Of a stretch of DNA of 64,000 nucleotides, positions 60,652-64,000 are shown piece after piece; position 1 is the stretch's first letter; each line of letters opens with the position of its first letter. The translations under genes and the position numbers were made by a program. This DNA is from Myxococcales bacterium. GTDB lineage: Bacteria > Myxococcota > Myxococcia > Myxococcales > Myxococcaceae. The stretch covers positions 1-64,000 of the forward strand of contig JADLDB010000009.1 of the NCBI GenBank assembly GCA_020846875.1, given 5' to 3'. Below the pieces are notes generated by a model that saw only the letters and a program-made list of their open reading frames with translations, was not told where the DNA came from and did not search any database.

Positions 60652-62367
60652 TCACAGCGGCTGATCGAGGAACGTGTCGGGGCGCAGGTCCGTCACCTGC
60701 CCCCACGATGAGACGATCCGATCCGGCCCGGGAATCGGCCCGTTGATCACGAAGCCGAAGTCGATCCGCAGCACCTCGCGGTTGAGCTGCGGCAAGAGCA
60801 GCCGGAAGCCGATGCCGGTGGTGTGGACGAAGGTCGGGCGCACGTCGAAGGCCGAGCCTACGTCGTAGAACAAGACGATGCCGAGCCAGTTGGAGAGGAT
60901 CTCGAACGGCCGCGCGCGGTACTCGAAGTTGCCCAGCACCAGGTGCCGGCCGGACACCTGATCCGGGAACGCGCCGCGCAGGCCGGTGCTGCCGCCGAGC
61001 AGCAGCTGCCGGTTGTCGAGGTCGTTGAACTTGAAGTCCACCAGCACGCGCTGCACGAAGCGTCCGCCGAAGAAGAGCGGCGAGTAGTTGAGCACCTCGG
61101 CGGAGAAGCGCTGGTTGGCGCTGGTCTGCCCGGGCCGCAGGCGCACGCCGGCGCCCACCTGCACGGTGAAGAGGTCATCCGCTTTGTAGAAGCGGTAGCG
61201 CACGCTGGTGGCCAGCTCGATGAAGTGATTCGGCGCGAAGGGCAGCGGCAGGGCCCAGCGGAGGCCGGCCTGCGCGAGCCAGCCCAGCTGGAAGTCCTCG
61301 GACAGCTCGTAGGTGTCGATGTTGCGCAGCACCTTGAAGTCCGACGGGAAGGCGCGGAAGAAGCCGGAGAGGTACGTCACGTTCTCGGAGCGCGGCAGGT
61401 AGTTGGCGCGGAGCCAGTCCACCTGCTCCTCGCGCAGGCTGTCCGGCGGAGGCGCGTACTGGTGCACGTAGCCGCCCACCGCGCCGGTGAGGTCGACCTT
61501 GAGCGCGCGTCCCCAACTGCGGGTGTAGGAGGCCTCTCCGGCGAACTCGCGCACGTCGTACACGTACGGCACCGTCTCGGTCCCGCCCTCGTCCGGGTAG
61601 GGCAGTTGCCAGATGTTGGCCCCGCGGAAGATGCGCCGCCGCCGCGCGTTCCATGAGCCGTTGAGCACCACGCCCCAGGTCTGATCGAGGTTGATGATTG
61701 GCCGGCCGAAGGACACGGCACCCGACGTGCCCTCTGGCGCGCCGGTCTGCCGGTTGAAGATGATGTTCGCCGTCTCCGCGAAGGCCCAGTACGAGCCGAA
61801 CAGGCGCCGCTCGGTGAAGGACTGGCCGACGGTCAGCGTGTCGAGGCGCAGGATCATGTTGAGCGCCAGTTGCTGACCCCAGCCGTTGAAGTTGGTCTCG
61901 ATGAGCTGGAGCTGCAGGTACTGGAGCAGGCTGCCGATGAGGGTGAAGCTGTTGGACAGGCGCAGGCTCCAGCGGTCCTTGGTCACCACCATCAGCGCGA
62001 CGCCGCCGTCCTTGCCCTTCACCGGCACCACCTTCACCACCGCGAGGATGAAGAGGCGGCGCAGGTTGCGCTCGGTCTCCAGCACGTGCGACGGCTCCCA
62101 GGCCTCGCCTTCCTGCACCAGCACCTCGCGGCGGATGACGGACTCGCGGGTCTTCTTGTGGAAGATGTTGAGGAAGAGCGGGTACGGATCGCTCGGCGCG
62201 AAGATCTCCTCGGAGGCGATGAGGATCTCCTCGACGCGCTTGCCCACCGGCTCCGGCTCGAGTTCGCGCTGGTGCAGCTCGAGCGCCCAGCCGATCAGCC
62301 GATCCTCGTACCCTGTCTCGGCGGACGGCGTCGCCCCAGCCAGGAGGGCCACGAGCAGCGCGTGCAC
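60652..62367 (-). CDS. Omp85/BamA-type outer-membrane protein
   Basis: The 571-residue protein (GTG start; hydrophobic MHALLVALLAGATPSAETG as signal) has one POTRA-like unit (about 60-120; VIRREVLVQEGEAWEPSHVL, LFILAVVKVVPVKGK) and an outer-membrane barrel (from about 150) with the conserved lid motif near GGSTGLRGAFPDQVSG, corresponding to the VRGF/Y motif, and an end in LRPDTFLDQPL. Most Omp85 proteins have two to five POTRA units, so one is short. It may insert or translocate a specific substrate. It is separated from the methyltransferase-like gene upstream by ten bases, so the two may be in one operon. Confidence 0.8.
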   Translation of the reverse strand: MHALLVALLAGATPSAETGYEDRLIGWALELHQRELEPEPVGKRVEEILIASEEIFAPSDPYPLFLNIFHKKTRESVIRREVLVQEGEAWEPSHVLETERNLRRLFILAVVKVVPVKGKDGGVALMVVTKDRWSLRLSNSFTLIGSLLQYLQLQLIETNFNGWGQQLALNMILRLDTLTVGQSFTERRLFGSYWAFAETANIIFNRQTGAPEGTSGAVSFGRPIINLDQTWGVVLNGSWNARRRRIFRGANIWQLPYPDEGGTETVPYVYDVREFAGEASYTRSWGRALKVDLTGAVGGYVHQYAPPPDSLREEQVDWLRANYLPRSENVTYLSGFFRAFPSDFKVLRNIDTYELSEDFQLGWLAQAGLRWALPLPFAPNHFIELATSVRYRFYKADDLFTVQVGAGVRLRPGQTSANQRFSAEVLNYSPLFFGGRFVQRVLVDFKFNDLDNRQLLLGGSTGLRGAFPDQVSGRHLVLGNFEYRARPFEILSNWLGIVLFYDVGSAFDVRPTFVHTTGIGFRLLLPQLNREVLRIDFGFVINGPIPGPDRIVSSWGQVTDLRPDTFLDQPL

Positions 62368-62377
62368 GACGGCGACT

Positions 62378-63055
62378 CTAGCTCAGGGCCGGCGGCACCC
62401 AACGAACGAAGCCCTGCTCCCGCTCCCACTCGGTCGCCTGGAGCCCCGTCACCGCCCCGAGGCTCTGCGCGAACCGCTCCTGCGGCGATCGCCCCGGCCC
62501 CAGCGCCTCCACCGCGACGTTCCACTCGGTGAACAGCGCGTGCACGGCCGTCCCTGGTTTCACCTGCCGCCGCAAGTCCCTCGGCAGCCAGTCGCGGAAC
62601 AGCCACGGGGAGAACCCATGCGAGAAGTCAGTCCACAACAGCAAGGCCTCCTTCACCAACTCCTCCCCGCGCCGGCCCACCACCCACACCGTCAACACAT
62701 GCCCTTCCGTGTCGGTGCTGCCCTCGAGGAACAGCCCGCCGTCCTCGATGGCCTGGCCGAGCAGCGCGTGGATCTCGGCCGCCTCGTCCTCCCGGTAGCC
62801 GCGCAGGACGTTCATCACCCGCACCAGCACCGCCGGCCCCAGCGCCGCCAGCACGTCGAAGTGGCTGGCCCGCACCTCGACGCCGGGAAGCGGCGTCACC
62901 CGGGAAAGGTCCCGCTCCACCCCGAGGACGCGCAGCGACGGCTCCACCGCCCACAGCGCCTCCTGCAGCGCCTTCGTGGTGACAGGCTTGTCCCCGAAGC
63001 CCACGTCCAGCACCAGGCCACCCGGCCTCAGCGCACGCGCACGCTCGTGACACAC
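62378..63055 (-). CDS. class I methyltransferase-like protein (start uncertain)
   Basis: The protein has a Rossmann-type start with motif I LVLDVGFGDKPVTTKALQEA, then LRVLGVERDLSRVTPLPGVE and VRVMNVLRGYREDEAAEIHA, the pattern of SAM-dependent methyltransferases. The remaining 100 residues (LFLEGSTDTEGHVLTVWVVG) are not diagnostic. No canonical start lies at the natural start of homology: the protein-like sequence reaches about 20 residues further up, to the BsuPI gene's stop, but no ATG, GTG or TTG is in frame there. GTG 63055 is used for the coordinates; a CTG at 63121 would include the missing part. Confidence 0.65.
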   Translation of the reverse strand: MCHERARALRPGGLVLDVGFGDKPVTTKALQEALWAVEPSLRVLGVERDLSRVTPLPGVEVRASHFDVLAALGPAVLVRVMNVLRGYREDEAAEIHALLGQAIEDGGLFLEGSTDTEGHVLTVWVVGRRGEELVKEALLLWTDFSHGFSPWLFRDWLPRDLRRQVKPGTAVHALFTEWNVAVEALGPGRSPQERFAQSLGAVTGLQATEWEREQGFVRWVPPALS

Positions 63056-63117
63056 CCACGCGTCCAGCGCGGCCAGGCGGCCGGGGCGCGTCCGGGCGCG
63101 GACTGGACGATCGACGC

Positions 63118-64000
63118 TCAGAGCGAGACGACCCGCACCGACACCGGCGCCGACGCCGACGGCGGCGTGCCCATCGCGCCCGAGCTGCTGGTGAGGAAGG
63201 CCCGCAGGGTGAACTCCCCGTCCAGCTGCAGGCCCTGCGAGTCCTCCAGCGCGAAGTCCGCGTCGTACCCCACGCTCTTCCCCGGCTCGAGGCGCAGCGT
63301 CGTCATCGCGAAGGTGCACGCGCGGCGCTCGGACAGGCGGCCCACCACGCGCCCACCGGCGGTGAGGGCCTCCACGTCGAACTGGCAGCCGGAGGTGAAG
63401 CGGAACACCTGCGCCTGGCTGGAGGTGTTGGTCACCTCGAAGCGCACCTTCGCCACCGCCGTCTCCGCGTTGCCCGGGCAGGGCGTGGTGATGCACGCGA
63501 TGGTGTTGGGCTTCGAGGTGTACCGCGCCTGGTCCAGCGTGACGCGCGCCGCGACGGCGACGGAGGGCAGCGCGTTGCCGTTCACGCTCGCGCTGGCCAG
63601 GGTGAAGCGCTCGCCGCGGCCCGTCTTGAAGCCCACCAGCCCCACCCGCGGCGCGAAGGACAGCTCGGTGAAGGCGGGCGGCGTGCAGAAGGCCACCGGA
63701 TCCGGCTTCTGCTCGAAGGAGATGACGCGCGTGTCCGCGAAGTCCTGCGCCGGAGTGGACACCAGCACCCCCGTGCCGCTGCGCCGCGCGGTGTACGTGG
63801 TGCACCTGCCCTCACCCAGAATCCACGCCGTGCGTGCGTACCCGAAGCGCACGAAGGGCACCCACTTCGCGCCGTTCCACATCAGCAGCGTGGTGGAGTT
63901 CTCGCTCGCCGTGCCCACCCACACCGGGTGCGCGAACAGCCCCGACAGCAGCGCCATGCCGTCGCCCACGTCCGTCAGCGTCACCGTCCGCGCGCTGGTG
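63118..64000 (-). CDS. exported protein with BsuPI-like domain, partial (start outside the window)
   Basis: The frame is open to the right edge of the window, so the true N-terminus is outside. The visible 294 residues hold beta-rich sequence (FTLASASVNGNALPSVAVAA) and then a BsuPI-like (intracellular proteinase inhibitor) domain near the end: KVRFEVTNTSSQAQVFRFTS, GCQFDVEALTAGGRVVGRLS and PGKSVGYDADFALEDSQGLQ. Two Cys pairs (CITTPC and GC...AC) suggest an exported, oxidised protein. Its stop lies close to the start region of the methyltransferase-like gene, so they are probably one operon with the Omp85-like gene. Confidence 0.7.
   Translation of the reverse strand, partial: TSARTVTLTDVGDGMALLSGLFAHPVWVGTASENSTTLLMWNGAKWVPFVRFGYARTAWILGEGRCTTYTARRSGTGVLVSTPAQDFADTRVISFEQKPDPVAFCTPPAFTELSFAPRVGLVGFKTGRGERFTLASASVNGNALPSVAVAARVTLDQARYTSKPNTIACITTPCPGNAETAVAKVRFEVTNTSSQAQVFRFTSGCQFDVEALTAGGRVVGRLSERRACTFAMTTLRLEPGKSVGYDADFALEDSQGLQLDGEFTLRAFLTSSSGAMGTPPSASAPVSVRVVSL

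Noticed and set aside
1-64000. mobile elements, tRNA or rRNA genes, phage genes
   Set aside because: No transposase, integrase, cloverleaf or rRNA-like stretch was found in the gaps, none of which exceeds about 300 bases.

Overview
The window is GC-rich DNA with dense coding on both strands. It fits a chromosomal segment of a myxobacterium (Myxococcota). The signs are a MYXO-CTERM-type sorting tail (Gly-Cys-rich patch, membrane helix, Arg cluster) on a large secreted protease, many lipoproteins with Cys-rich or Asp-Ala-Gly-rich low-complexity regions, a PATAN/DUF4388-type protein with a pseudo-receiver, and many orphan outer-membrane and secreted proteins. No rRNA, tRNA, insertion sequence, CRISPR array or phage gene is visible. 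The window starts in a possible structured leader (minus strand) and ends inside a BsuPI-domain gene (minus strand).

Layout. 0.2-7.5 kb: outer-membrane barrel protein, small membrane protein, priA, an unusual leaderless-type protein of unknown function and two tandem TPR genes. 7.5-15.3 kb: an isolated atpG, a 1201-residue pseudo-receiver/coiled-coil/PATAN/J-like protein, def, nth, an M23 peptidase lipoprotein coupled to a small unknown gene, and an HU gene. 15.4-25.8 kb: beta-helix lipoprotein, alpha/beta hydrolase, pssA, a coupled M16 peptidase pair (one catalytic, one degenerate), cinA, a DUF2378-like gene, and a LuxR solo with a secreted alpha/beta hydrolase downstream. 25.9-31.6 kb: polytopic GT-C-like protein, DUF1285-like protein, a degenerate GT51 transglycosylase, and an operon of ogt, two tandem STAS-like paralogs and a PAS-GGDEF diguanylate cyclase. 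31.6-44.5 kb: a WD40/retropepsin-like lipoprotein coupled to an LpoA-like lipoprotein, a class V aminotransferase, a hypB-hypF pair, dnaJ, DUF2269 and duplicated DoxX membrane proteins, and an MsbA-like ABC exporter. 44.5-64 kb: extracellular and envelope functions. These are a frameshifted M36 fungalysin protease, ZU5-like, DUF2135 and PPC lipoproteins, two phospholipase D-family proteins, a DAG-repeat lipoprotein, a LysR regulator divergent from a Tat-exported DODA-type dioxygenase, a GH5-like lipoprotein with a long Gly linker, an Omp85 protein, a methyltransferase-like protein and a BsuPI lipoprotein fragment.

The housekeeping genes (priA, atpG, def, nth, hup, pssA, cinA, dnaJ) are scattered between lineage-specific envelope genes, and most operons are two to four genes long. 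Many junctions are 4-nt GTGA or ATGA overlaps, which suggests translational coupling. The strongest leads for new biology are: (1) the LuxR solo, which has all six conserved acyl-homoserine-lactone pocket residues at TraR spacing, no synthase in view and a secreted hydrolase downstream; (2) the repair/c-di-GMP operon; (3) the LpoA-like plus WD40/pseudo-retropepsin lipoprotein pair; and (4) the 1201-residue scaffold whose receiver and J domains have both lost their catalytic residues.
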